A stretch of 64,000 bases of DNA from assembly GCA_002375765.1 (NCBI GenBank), contig DFMV01000080.1:1-64000 (forward strand), written 5' to 3'. Source of the stretch: Rhizobiales bacterium UBA3584 (GTDB lineage Bacteria > Pseudomonadota > Alphaproteobacteria > Rhizobiales > Devosiaceae). A program made the position numbers and the translations under genes. The notes under the pieces were generated by a model. It saw only the letters and a list, made by a program, of their open reading frames with translations. It did no database searches and was not told where the DNA came from. Positions 14,128-22,526 of this stretch are shown piece by piece; the first letter of the stretch is position 1; each line of letters starts with the position of its first letter.

Positions 14128-15896
14128 CACTCGCTCTTGCCGACTATGAACACCGCCCAGCCCGCATTGCGAACGTCGTCGCCCTGGTGGTGGGCATCAC
14201 CATGTTGATGGCTCTTTTGTGGGTGGGCTTCGGGATTTTCGCGCCGACGGGATGGTGGAACGACCGCCCTTTCACCGCCGATCCCGCCTGGATCGTGAGC
14301 TATTGGATGGGCACTTTCATCGATATCATATCATCCGGAAAAAACGTGATCTTCGGCATCGACGAAGCTCGGGCAGCGTCGGGTGCAACACAGGCAATCC
14401 TTGGGGGCTTCGATCTGGATAGGCCTATCCTGACGCGCCTGGCTGCGGCATGCGCAGGAGCGTGGACTTCCGCCATGATCGTCCATTCTTTCATCCTGCT
14501 GCAAACACCAGTCAGGGATACCCGCGAGCATGTCGAAGGATTGAGGCTGTTGCAGGGGAAGCCGGCGCAGCGCTCGGCTTCTGTGTCTTTGGCACGCGCG
14601 GCGCAAAACCAGGGCTTTGGCTTGCGCCTGGCCCCAAAGCTGATGCTGTCCAAGCTCCGGGAACTGCGGGGCATCCTGATCGTGGGGGCGACGGGCTCGG
14701 GCAAAACGCGCCTGATTCTCTATCTTCTCGATTCGATATTGGGTGCCATGCGGTCCAACCCGCAACGCCGCATCCGCCTCTTGGTCCACGATACGACGGG
14801 GGAAATCGCCGACGGCATTCCGCTGGATCGGTCCGAGTTTGCGATCCTCCACGGCCATAAGCCGGGCGGCTATTGCTGGGCGATGGGCCGCGATATCGTT
14901 TCGATCGAAGATGCGGAATCGGCCGGATCGGCCTTCGCACCGGAAACCCGGGAGAGCATGTGGGGCGACGGCAGCGGCACCCTGATCGCGGGGTGTCTCG
15001 TTCTCAATCAGTACCGCCACGGACTGAATTGGGGCGCCGAAGAATTTTATGATACGCTGCTCACCGATCCAATAGTCCTGCGCCAGGCGCTGGAAACGCT
15101 CTATCCTCCCGCTGCCCAGCTCATCATGATCGAACCCGACACCGGGGGGCTTTCGCGCACCACGGTGAGTTTCTTCTTGTCATTCCGGGCAGCGGTTCTC
15201 CGGCAGATGCGTCCGCTGGCCCAAAATTGGGTTGACGGCAAGCCGTTCTCGTTCATCGACTGGCTCGAAGATCGTCCGGGACAGCCGTCCGTTGTCATCG
15301 TGCAGCGCTCGGGAAAACACTCGGACCTTTCGGCCGGCTGGATTGGGGCCATTGTCGATGCTATCGCCGCGCACGCCAGCGACGAGCAGTTTCCCAATTC
15401 GCAACGTCGGCGCATTTTCCTGTGCCTTGACGAACTGGCCGCCCTGAAACGATTGCGCAGCCTCCCCGATCTCCTCGATGTCGGTCGAAATAAGGGCGTA
15501 GGGGTTATTGCTGCCCTTCAGGAGGTCGAGCAATTGCGGTCCATCTACGGTGCCGACATGGCGACAAGTCTACTCAAGCGGTTCCGCACCAAGATCGTCT
15601 GCCAGCAAAACCAGGATGCCGCGACCGACGAATTGACGAGGACGCTTATCGGCATGCGCACCGTTCGCATCGAACAAACCAGCGAAACCACCACCAAGGG
15701 TAAGGACGGCGTGTCCACCTCGACCGCCAGGACGAAACAGGAAAAAGAGGTTCCCGTCGTCCGTGGAGAGCGCCTTGCTTACGGTCTCGGTGTTTTCGAC
15801 AACAAGGTACGGGCGCTGATCGTCGGTCTGGGCGATATCGTCCAGATCGATTGGCCGTTGACCGTTTGGTCCAAGCGCCATCGCACCAGAAAATAG
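14124..15896 (+). CDS. type IV coupling protein (VirD4/TraD-like)
   Basis: This 590-residue inner-membrane ATPase delivers the relaxase-DNA complex to the mating channel. Two N-terminal membrane segments (about residues 16-40 and 105-127) frame a short periplasmic loop. The Walker A GATGSGKT is at 188-195, followed by IRLLVHDTTGEIAD, and the Walker B is RRIFLCLDELAAL near 434-446. A TraG/TraD-type central part includes DPIVLRQALETLYPP and RSLPDLLDVGRNKGVGVIAALQE. The start overlaps the previous stop (ATGA). Together with the MobF relaxase downstream it marks the element as transferable. A low-complexity Thr/Ser stretch (SETTTKGKDGVSTSTART) near residue 530 is unusual. Confidence 0.93.
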   Translation: MTLALADYEHRPARIANVVALVVGITMLMALLWVGFGIFAPTGWWNDRPFTADPAWIVSYWMGTFIDIISSGKNVIFGIDEARAASGATQAILGGFDLDRPILTRLAAACAGAWTSAMIVHSFILLQTPVRDTREHVEGLRLLQGKPAQRSASVSLARAAQNQGFGLRLAPKLMLSKLRELRGILIVGATGSGKTRLILYLLDSILGAMRSNPQRRIRLLVHDTTGEIADGIPLDRSEFAILHGHKPGGYCWAMGRDIVSIEDAESAGSAFAPETRESMWGDGSGTLIAGCLVLNQYRHGLNWGAEEFYDTLLTDPIVLRQALETLYPPAAQLIMIEPDTGGLSRTTVSFFLSFRAAVLRQMRPLAQNWVDGKPFSFIDWLEDRPGQPSVVIVQRSGKHSDLSAGWIGAIVDAIAAHASDEQFPNSQRRRIFLCLDELAALKRLRSLPDLLDVGRNKGVGVIAALQEVEQLRSIYGADMATSLLKRFRTKIVCQQNQDAATDELTRTLIGMRTVRIEQTSETTTKGKDGVSTSTARTKQEKEVPVVRGERLAYGLGVFDNKVRALIVGLGDIVQIDWPLTVWSKRHRTRK

Positions 15897-15916
15897 CCGT
15901 CCAACACCATGATAGG

Positions 15917-15984
15917 TTTGTTCCTGAAATGGCCAGGGCAATCGTGCCGTAATTGAAGGACCTCCCCAACGGAGGCCCTTTTTT
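15917..15984 (+). promoter_or_regulatory. conserved box 3 and SD-sequestering hairpin
   Basis: TTTGTTCCTGAAATGGCC at 15917-15934 is the third copy of the box. CCTCC at 15961-15965 pairs with GGAGG at 15971-15975, flanked by GG/CC pairs across one A-C mismatch, and six T residues follow at 15979-15984. The hairpin looks like a terminator for the upstream operon, yet its GGAGG is also the Shine-Dalgarno of the relaxase gene whose ATG is at 15986. It may thus attenuate relaxase expression. Confidence 0.6.
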
Positions 15985-15985
15985 C

Positions 15986-18577
15986 ATGGTCGCTAGCTTC
16001 GCTGTCATAAAATCGACTGGCTACTACACCCGCGAGTCAGCCGCCGCTGCCTATTACACGGCCGGCGAAGCCGCGGGCACATGGCTGCGCGGGCATGAAG
16101 CATTGGGCATCGCGGCAGGCGAATCTGTAAGCGCCGAGGACTTCGATCGCATTTGCTGGGGCCTTGATCCATCCGGCAAGCCTCTGGCCAAAACGACTGC
16201 CGCCCAACGCATGCTTGGGGTCGACATCACGCTGTCCTCGCCCAAATCGATATCTTCGCATTTTGCCGTAGCGGATGCCGAAACGCGCCGCGTGGTAGCC
16301 GAAGCCGAACGCGTTGCCATTGAAGCCACCTTGCGCCTGGTCGAGCACGAAATTCCGCTCGCACGGCGCGGTCACGGCGGCACGAAGCGCGAGCCTGCCA
16401 AATTCGTGGCTGCTGTCTTCACTCACTCCGAATCTCGACCTGAAGAACATGCCGATGGCACAGTCATGCCCTCGCCGCAGAGGCACCATCACGTCTGTTT
16501 TCCATCCGTCTGCCAACGCCCTGACGGAAGTTGGGGCGCGATCGATTCAGTCTTTTTGCGCAAATGGAAAAAGACCCTCGGCGCGATCTACAGATTGCAG
16601 CTCGCGACAGCCCTGCAAGAGCGTGGTTTTGCCATCGAGCGCGCCGACGACGACTGGCGCTGGGAAATTGCCGGGGTACCAGCAGAGGTCTGCAAATTTT
16701 TCAGTGCACGGCGCGCCAGCCTTGAGGAAGAACTGGCCGCAGCTGGCCTGACATCGACGGCTGCTCCAGCCCTGGCCGCAGCCATCAATCTGGCCGAGCG
16801 CCGGCCCAAGATGGATTTGAGTAGCGAGGATCTGACGCGGCGCTGGCATCAGGCCGTGCGCAATCTCGGCTTCGAGCCTGAGGAGATCGTCGCCAACGTT
16901 CGCAATGCCGGCCGTGACGCCGAACTCGGCATGGAGGCTTGCGATTCTACCCGGCGCGAACGCGTCGAGGCCATTCCGTACGATCTGACCGAACATTCGG
17001 CGACCTTTTCGCGCCGCGAGGTGATCGAGAAAACTGCCAACGCTTTGGTTGGCACCCTGGCCTCGATGCAGGACGCTCTCGCGGCAACCGATGGATTGGT
17101 TAAAGGTGGACAGGTCGTCGAGCTCGCCGAAACGCGCGACGGCCCCATCTATTCAACCCCCGACATGGTGGCAGCCGAACGCGCGCTTGCCGAACTGGTC
17201 GTCCGCGCCACGGCCACACGCGTCGTCGGCCCCGCCAAACCAGTGGTCGACCGGCTTCTCGCCGAGGGCCAACTCAATGCTGAACAGGAAAAGGTCGTCC
17301 GTGCCGCCACGGGGGGCGCGGGCTTAACTCTGGTTCAGGGCGGCGCAGGCACCGGCAAATCCACGACCCTCAATGCGGTGAGCTCCGCCTGGCAGGCGAA
17401 GGGCTACACCGTCCTCGGCGCCGCGATTGCGTGGCGCGCGGCCAACACTCTGGCGACCGATCTCGGGATCGAAGCTCGGGCCATCGATGCCTGGCTCTCG
17501 TCCCTCGAGCACGGCAATAAACCGTTCGACGCCAAGACCTGCCTCATTGTCGAGGAGGGTGGGCTCCAGGCCACGCGGCAGGCGCTGCGCTTGCTCCAGG
17601 CCATCGAGCAGGCCGGTGCCATCACCATCATCGTCGGCGATGAGAACCAGCTCCAGCCGGTGGGCGCCGGTCACGCCATGCGGCTGATCCGCGAAACGAT
17701 CGGAGCGGTCCAGATCGAAACCGTGGTGCGCCAGAAAGAGGCCTGGGCACGTAAAGCGCCGGGCGCGTTCGCGCGCGGCAAGGCGCGCCAGGCGCTTGAT
17801 GCTTTCGTCGGGCGCGGCCAGTTCCACGTGCATGATGGTCCCCGGGCGACCGTCGAAGCCATCGCGGATCGCTGGCAGCAGATTGAGGACTCCTCCAAGG
17901 AGAACCTCACCCTCGTGGTGGCCAAGACCAACGCAGAGGTCCGCGCATTGTCGGCGGCCATCCGCAACCGGTTGCGGGATCATGACGCCATCGTCGGTCC
18001 CGATACCGCCCTCGAAGCGGCCGACGCTTCGGGAAACCGCCATACCCTGCGCCTCGCTGCTGGCGACCGAATCCGGTTCTTGCGCCGCAATGACGAACTC
18101 GACGTCGTCAATGGGACTCAAGCCCGCGTCCTCGAGATCGGCACCAAGCCCGATGGCACGCTCGAGATCGAGGCTGAGAAAGATGGAGAGCGGTTCACCT
18201 TCTCTCCCTCCGATGTCGCAGATGCAAGGGGCTGCGCCCGTCTGGCCCACGCGTATGCCTCGACAATTTTCCAAAGCCAAGGCATGACCGTCGATCATGC
18301 TCTGGTATTGGTGTCGGACCGCTTCGACCGACATGACGCCTATGTCGCCAGCAGCAGGGCACGGGAAAAGACCGAGTTCTTTCTCGACGGCGCAACGCTC
18401 GACAAAGAACTTGAACAGTCCGGATTGCAGGCAGCCGAAGCTGACCGGGCTGAAGCCCGATTGGCCCACCTGGCAACCAAACTTGCACGTCGCAGCCTCA
18501 AGACCAACGCCCTCGATGTCATAGCAGAGAAGCAGCGCGTCGCCGCACAGCGTCGGGAGCTTGCACATGAGCTCTAA
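15986..18577 (+). CDS. MobF-family relaxase-helicase (TraA/TrwC-like)
   Basis: This 863-residue protein nicks and unwinds DNA during conjugation. The N-terminal TrwC relaxase domain (about 1-300) has the catalytic Tyr pairs YY at 13-14 and 23-24, the conserved DITLSSPKSIS at 80-90 and a histidine triad HHH at 167-169. A RecD-like helicase follows: Walker A GGAGTGKST at about 452-460, LIVEEGGLQ (Walker B), GDENQLQPVGAGHAMRLI and a C-terminal UvrD-like motif YVASSRARE. Length fits TraA/TrwC proteins (900-1000) on the short side. The start at 15986 is chosen over 15953 because GGAGG precedes it by 10 bases. MobF with VirD4 suggests a plasmid-derived element. Confidence 0.95.
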   Translation: MVASFAVIKSTGYYTRESAAAAYYTAGEAAGTWLRGHEALGIAAGESVSAEDFDRICWGLDPSGKPLAKTTAAQRMLGVDITLSSPKSISSHFAVADAETRRVVAEAERVAIEATLRLVEHEIPLARRGHGGTKREPAKFVAAVFTHSESRPEEHADGTVMPSPQRHHHVCFPSVCQRPDGSWGAIDSVFLRKWKKTLGAIYRLQLATALQERGFAIERADDDWRWEIAGVPAEVCKFFSARRASLEEELAAAGLTSTAAPALAAAINLAERRPKMDLSSEDLTRRWHQAVRNLGFEPEEIVANVRNAGRDAELGMEACDSTRRERVEAIPYDLTEHSATFSRREVIEKTANALVGTLASMQDALAATDGLVKGGQVVELAETRDGPIYSTPDMVAAERALAELVVRATATRVVGPAKPVVDRLLAEGQLNAEQEKVVRAATGGAGLTLVQGGAGTGKSTTLNAVSSAWQAKGYTVLGAAIAWRAANTLATDLGIEARAIDAWLSSLEHGNKPFDAKTCLIVEEGGLQATRQALRLLQAIEQAGAITIIVGDENQLQPVGAGHAMRLIRETIGAVQIETVVRQKEAWARKAPGAFARGKARQALDAFVGRGQFHVHDGPRATVEAIADRWQQIEDSSKENLTLVVAKTNAEVRALSAAIRNRLRDHDAIVGPDTALEAADASGNRHTLRLAAGDRIRFLRRNDELDVVNGTQARVLEIGTKPDGTLEIEAEKDGERFTFSPSDVADARGCARLAHAYASTIFQSQGMTVDHALVLVSDRFDRHDAYVASSRAREKTEFFLDGATLDKELEQSGLQAAEADRAEARLAHLATKLARRSLKTNALDVIAEKQRVAAQRRELAHEL

Positions 18578-18839
18578 ACGCAAAGCAACGGGCAGCGAAG
18601 CCAATGGGAAATTCCCTGAGCTGCCGCGCACCGTGGAACGTTGCGAACGCTACCTTGATCGGATGGCTCTGGTCCTTGAGCGCGCCGGCGACAATGCGTC
18701 GGCCTTCCTGCCGATCGTGCGCCGCCTCGAACGCGAGCTTGCCGAGGCGAAAGCCGAGCAAGAAATCCTCGAGCGCATGCGCAAGCGGCGGGACAAGGCC
18801 AAGGCAAACTCACCTTCATCCTCATCACCTGACGAATAG
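18567..18839 (+). CDS. small coiled-coil protein after the relaxase
   Basis: This 90-residue protein begins 11 bases inside the relaxase gene and ends just before the next gene, so it is translated with both. The middle has a helical segment with heptad-like spacing (RRLERELAEAKAEQEILERMRKRRD) and the ends are Lys- and Ser-rich. I do not know a family for it. It may be an accessory DNA-binding or relaxosome protein; nothing in the sequence proves this. Confidence 0.6.
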   Translation: MSSKRKATGSEANGKFPELPRTVERCERYLDRMALVLERAGDNASAFLPIVRRLERELAEAKAEQEILERMRKRRDKAKANSPSSSSPDE

Positions 18840-18848
18840 GAGATCATC

Positions 18849-19304
18849 GTGATCGAATTCATGCACATCACCAGCTTGGAATCCGCACTGTCCATCCTAC
18901 GCAGCGGGCGGTTCCACCCGGTCAGGGGTACGCAAGCAGACGCCGGACTGAACGGTCTGCAGTTGGGCCGGGTCGGTTGGAATGAGCAGTATTTCACCGG
19001 CATCGGCGTCAGACTCTTTTTCCAATGGTCGGGTCCGGTCGAGATCGGCCCAGGAACGACCCCCAATGTCCTTTTTGATCAGATGCCGCACCGCGTTTTT
19101 GTTCCTGCTGGAACCGACCAGGACTTGCGGTTGACTGGCTTCAAGGCCGCAGCCACGACCTGGGAGCAGCACCAGTTCGAAATTCCCTGGTATTGTTTCG
19201 GTCCGTCCAATCGCGCCCGCGCTCGCCTCCGGGCAATGGTTAATCTCCAGGCAGAGATCGACAGCATTCTCGAAACCAAGCCCTTGATCAGCGTCATCGC
19301 CTGA
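18849..19304 (+). CDS. hypothetical protein with an ART-fold-like N-terminus
   Basis: This 151-residue protein starts with GTG at 18849, supported by AGGAG 6 bases upstream; an internal ATG at 18861 is the alternative. The opening FMHITSLESALSILRSGRF resembles the first motif of ADP-ribosyltransferase-fold proteins such as DarT and DUF4433, where a His-x-Thr turn is followed by 'xLxSIL' and a Gly, and QAEIDSILE near the end could supply a Glu. The central VGWNEQYFTGIGVRLFFQWSG is rich in aromatic residues. The similarity is short and I cannot confirm the fold. It lies at the end of the relaxase operon, a position often used for anti-defence or toxin-like functions. Confidence 0.55.
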   Translation: MIEFMHITSLESALSILRSGRFHPVRGTQADAGLNGLQLGRVGWNEQYFTGIGVRLFFQWSGPVEIGPGTTPNVLFDQMPHRVFVPAGTDQDLRLTGFKAAATTWEQHQFEIPWYCFGPSNRARARLRAMVNLQAEIDSILETKPLISVIA

Positions 19305-19315
19305 GCTGCGGGTCC

Positions 19316-20674
19316 CTACAGGATGTCGGCATCGAACGGCAGCACCATGCGTTCGAGCAGCGACTGCCGCCATTCCAGCGCGCCGCCAGAACCATATTCC
19401 TGCCGCGACCGCCGATGGCCAAAAAAGATTTCTCGCATCTCGCCATCGATGCCAGCCTCCTTCATTCGATCCTCGAATGAATGGCGGATGCTATAGAGAG
19501 TGTGTTTTTGTGACGGAACCAGTTTGTTTTCGCGGAGATATTTGTTGATCGCCGCACACGCCGCCTCTTCCTTCTCCCGGTATCGGGAGAACCCGTTGGG
19601 AAATTTCTGGAATGCCAGCAGGGCAGTACCAACCAGGGGAATTTCGCGCTCGGATGCGGCCGTCTTCAACTCACGCGGCGCTTCGGGATCATCGCGTTCG
19701 ACGAACCTGATATACGGCACAGGCGCATCCAGATGGATATTGCTCGCGTCAAGGTTGCACGTCTCGCTCGGACGCGCGCCGGTTTCGATGGTGGCGAGGA
19801 GGATCGCCCTTGCCTCTTCGTTCAGCCCCTTAAGCGCATCTGCCTTCAAAATCTTGTCGCGGAGCCATGATGTCGGGAACGATGGCCGCTTGCCCTTCTT
19901 GCGCTCCTCGAAGCTCAAGCCGGCGAAGGGGTTGAGTTTGTTCTCCTCCCCCATGAACGCATGATACTCGCGATAGATTTTTCGAAGTTCCCCAATCTGG
20001 CGATTGCCCGAGGAAGCCGTGTGGGTCGGCTTCTTGCCCGCCTCTGCCGGCGCAATGCGGGTCAGCCAATAGCGATAGAATTTATGGGCGTCGTCGCGGG
20101 TGATGTCGCAGATGGGCTTGTCGCCAACGATCTCGATGAAATTACGGACGGCCCGTTCGGGAATGACTCGCCACTTCCTGCGCTGCTGCGGCGATTTGGT
20201 CACGAGCTGAGAAGAAGCTATTTCTTCAATATAGACCTTGAGCGCCTGGCTGATCGGAACTGAAGTCGCTGGCGCTGCCCCAAGCACCACGGCTTCGGTC
20301 GCGTGGGCGGTTCGCGAGTCCAGAATGGCTTCCATCCGTTCCGCCATCTCGCGCCAACTTGCTTTGGCCTCGAGTTCTGCGGCGGGGCGATAGGCGAACC
20401 CCAGTGCCGCCGCCCGACGCACGGCCGCCGTGTGCCGCTTCAGCGCCACCGATTCTTCCTCGTCGCACAAAAATGAAGCCCAGAGATCGTTATCGGCTTT
20501 CTCCAGCGCGTCGCGCATGACGCGGGCAACAGCGAGGTCATGGGTTTTCAACGAACTGCGGATGACCGGAGCCCGCTTGTCCTGGTCGGCAACCATCGCC
20601 GGGACGCGCCGAACATACTGCCAGCGGTCACCACGACGCTGCAGAAAACGGTCGAGCTGAGACCCTCTCGGCAT
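19316..20674 (-). CDS. tyrosine-recombinase integrase of the island
   Basis: This 452-residue enzyme carries out site-specific integration and excision. The N-terminus (DUF6538-type, GDRWQYVRRVPAMV) and a SAM-like core-binding domain precede the catalytic domain. Catalytic residues are visible as GARPSET (Arg box I), the basic stretch around LKTAASEREIPLV, HTLYSIRHSF (box II) and GHRRSRQEYG (Tyr nucleophile) near residue 427. It lies 137 bases from the tRNA-Gly 3' end and is transcribed away from it, the arrangement of integrases that use tRNA genes. It is 12 bases from the end of the convergent gene at 18849. Confidence 0.93.
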   Translation of the reverse strand: MPRGSQLDRFLQRRGDRWQYVRRVPAMVADQDKRAPVIRSSLKTHDLAVARVMRDALEKADNDLWASFLCDEEESVALKRHTAAVRRAAALGFAYRPAAELEAKASWREMAERMEAILDSRTAHATEAVVLGAAPATSVPISQALKVYIEEIASSQLVTKSPQQRRKWRVIPERAVRNFIEIVGDKPICDITRDDAHKFYRYWLTRIAPAEAGKKPTHTASSGNRQIGELRKIYREYHAFMGEENKLNPFAGLSFEERKKGKRPSFPTSWLRDKILKADALKGLNEEARAILLATIETGARPSETCNLDASNIHLDAPVPYIRFVERDDPEAPRELKTAASEREIPLVGTALLAFQKFPNGFSRYREKEEAACAAINKYLRENKLVPSQKHTLYSIRHSFEDRMKEAGIDGEMREIFFGHRRSRQEYGSGGALEWRQSLLERMVLPFDADIL

Positions 20675-20811
20675 GTCAATTCGCTCCGATGTATCACGTT
20701 ACCGTATCAGATTGTGTCACGCTTTTCGGCAACCAACAAGACAATTCGGACGACATGCGCCGAATTTATAGGCTATTCCAGCAGGATAGCAATTTTATGG
20801 AGAGAATAAAA

Positions 20812-20885
20812 TGGAGCGGGTGAAGGGAATCGAACCCTCGTCGTAAGCTTGGGAAGCTTCTGCTCTACCATTGAGCTACACCCGC
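20812..20885 (-). tRNA. tRNA-Gly (anticodon CCC)
   Basis: The minus strand folds as a complete cloverleaf. The acceptor stem GCGGGTG pairs with CACCCGC, then T and an encoded CCA. The D-arm is GCTC-AATGGTA-GAGC, and the T-arm is GAGGG-TTCGATT-CCCTT with one G-T pair. The anticodon loop TTCCCAA places CCC at positions 34-36. Its 3' end points to the island integrase and is the likely attachment site. Confidence 0.95.
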
Positions 20886-21266
20886 GCGCCTGGGCGCTTA
20901 GCGAGTGCCTGTTTGCTGCAAATCGGGGCGACCGTCAAGTCGGGTGCAATGCCAGATGGGCCGCGCACCGCCGGCTTCCCAAAAAGTTTATCCTATCGCC
21001 GTTTCAGTTCTTTTGGCGCTTCCAGCGGCGATCTCAGAGGTTCCGCTATGATGTCACAAAGGCAATTGCGGCAAAAAATCGGCATAGCGCTGTTGATATC
21101 GCGCTCTGTCGCGTCTATTATCTTATATCAACATTCTACCTCTGCACGATGACCGGCCAGCCTCTACATCGATTCTGGCTCGGTGTCTTTTTGTGTTCAA
21201 CTGATATAGAACGAATACAAAGCGATATTTACAGTCTTCGCGTGCGAATTTTCAACAAGGAGGCAC
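20886..21266 (+). promoter_or_regulatory. promoter region of proVWX
   Basis: No gene is apparent in these 381 bp. TTGATA at 21093-21098, a 17 bp spacer and TATTAT at 21116-21121 form a near-consensus sigma-70 promoter, giving a leader of about 139 bases before the ATG at 21267. The leader is AT-rich compared with the coding sequence. Osmotic control would fit the operon's function, but no specific operator is seen. The tRNA promoter also lies in the left part of this region. Confidence 0.6.
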
Positions 21267-22526
21267 ATGGTAGTCAAGTTATCGGTACGAAACGTCTTCA
21301 AGGTCTTCGGCGAAAAGGCCGGCCCCGCACTGGACCTGCTCGAGAAGGGCAAATCCAAGGAGGAAATCCTTGAGCAGACGGGCGCCACGGTGGGCGTGCA
21401 GGATGCGAGCTTCGATGTGGACGAAGGGGAAATCTTCGTTGTCATGGGACTCTCGGGCTCCGGCAAATCGACCCTGGTGCGCATGCTCAACGGTCTGATC
21501 CCGCCCACATCGGGCTCGATCATGATCGACGGCGAGGACGTGGCGAGCTGCTCGCAAGACCAGCTTCGTCGCATCAGGCGCGAAAAGATCACTATGGTGT
21601 TCCAGCACTTTGCGCTGTTTCCCCACTGGTCCGTCGCCGACAACGCCGCCTATGGCCTCAAGGTCAAGGGTGTCAAACCCGCCGAGCGGCGCGAGAGGGC
21701 GCTCAAATCTCTCGATCAGGTGGGGCTTACCGCCTGGGCCGACAGCCTTCCGTCCGAGCTTTCGGGTGGCATGCAGCAGCGCGTGGGGCTGGCCCGCGGG
21801 CTTGCGACCGGCCCCGAAGTGCTGCTCATGGACGAGCCGTTCGGCGCGCTCGATCCACTGATCCGGCGCGAGATGCAGGACGAATTGCTGGCGCTGCAGA
21901 AAACGCTGAAAAAGACCATTGTCTTCATTACCCACGATCTCAACGAAGCACTGCTGCTGGGCGACAAGATCGCCATCATGAAGGACGGCATGTTCGTTCA
22001 GGTGGGTACCGCCCAGGAGATCGTTTCCAATCCGGCCGACGACTATGTTGCGGCCTTTGTGGCCGACATCGATCGCGGGCGCGTGTTTACCGCCGAAGAC
22101 GTTTCCAATGATCCGGCGTCGGTCAAACTGGGCACCGACAATGCCGAGGACGCCATGCGGACCATGGAAGACCTCAACCGCAATGCGCTCTATGTGGTCG
22201 ACGACAAGAACAACGTGGCCGGCATCGTCACCTATCAGGATCTGGCGGCGGCAACGCTCGACAACGGCATGCCCAATCCGGTGCTCGAAGATGTGATGCT
22301 GACCGAGTTTCCCACCGCAGACGCCGACCAGCAGCTTAACGAGCTTTACGGCTCGGCCAGTGCGGGTCTGCCCATCGCGGTAACCGACGACAAGAACCGT
22401 CTAGTTGGCGTCGTCGAACCTGAGGATGTCTTCGCTCAGCTCTCGGGTGAGCCCGAAGATGGCGCGTCCGACACCCCGGTTCCGGGCCCTGACGCCACAG
22501 CACAAAAGGAGGGTACGCATGTTTAG
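21267..22526 (+). CDS. proV: glycine betaine/proline ABC transporter ATP-binding protein
   Basis: This 419-residue ATPase powers import of compatible solutes. The quaternary-amine-type leader LDLLEKGKSKEEILEQTG at about 22-39 precedes the nucleotide-binding domain, with Walker A GLSGSGKST at 61-69, the LSGGMQQRVG signature near 165 and the Walker B LLMDEPFGALD. Two CBS domains occupy the C-terminus (about 280-400), the ion-strength sensor in OpuA/ProV-type proteins. AAGGAGG stands before the start. It overlaps proW by 8 bases, so the two are translationally coupled. Confidence 0.95.
   Translation: MVVKLSVRNVFKVFGEKAGPALDLLEKGKSKEEILEQTGATVGVQDASFDVDEGEIFVVMGLSGSGKSTLVRMLNGLIPPTSGSIMIDGEDVASCSQDQLRRIRREKITMVFQHFALFPHWSVADNAAYGLKVKGVKPAERRERALKSLDQVGLTAWADSLPSELSGGMQQRVGLARGLATGPEVLLMDEPFGALDPLIRREMQDELLALQKTLKKTIVFITHDLNEALLLGDKIAIMKDGMFVQVGTAQEIVSNPADDYVAAFVADIDRGRVFTAEDVSNDPASVKLGTDNAEDAMRTMEDLNRNALYVVDDKNNVAGIVTYQDLAAATLDNGMPNPVLEDVMLTEFPTADADQQLNELYGSASAGLPIAVTDDKNRLVGVVEPEDVFAQLSGEPEDGASDTPVPGPDATAQKEGTHV

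Larger units (their letters stand above)
1..20830. mobile_element. integrated mobilisable/conjugative island, right part
   Basis: The segment combines a tyrosine integrase next to a tRNA-Gly 3' end, a MobF relaxase, a VirD4-type coupling protein, ParA- and ParB-like proteins, and the plasmid-typical DUF736, DUF2493, DUF932 and Toprim genes. No housekeeping gene occurs before the tRNA. Because the tRNA is on the minus strand, its 3' end faces the island, so attR should overlap about 20812-20830. I did not find a second copy of the tRNA 3' end, so the left end and attL are probably outside the window. No mating-channel (VirB/Tra) genes are visible, so this could be a mobilisable element using a helper, or an ICE whose channel genes lie further left. 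The exact boundary is inferred. Confidence 0.85.

Noticed and set aside
14395..14403. sixth copy of CAATCCTTG inside the coupling protein gene
   Set aside because: A single copy in coding sequence is compatible with chance and is far from the array.
20849..21373. 174-residue open frame across the tRNA-Gly gene
   Set aside because: It overlaps the tRNA and runs into proV; composition is not protein-like.
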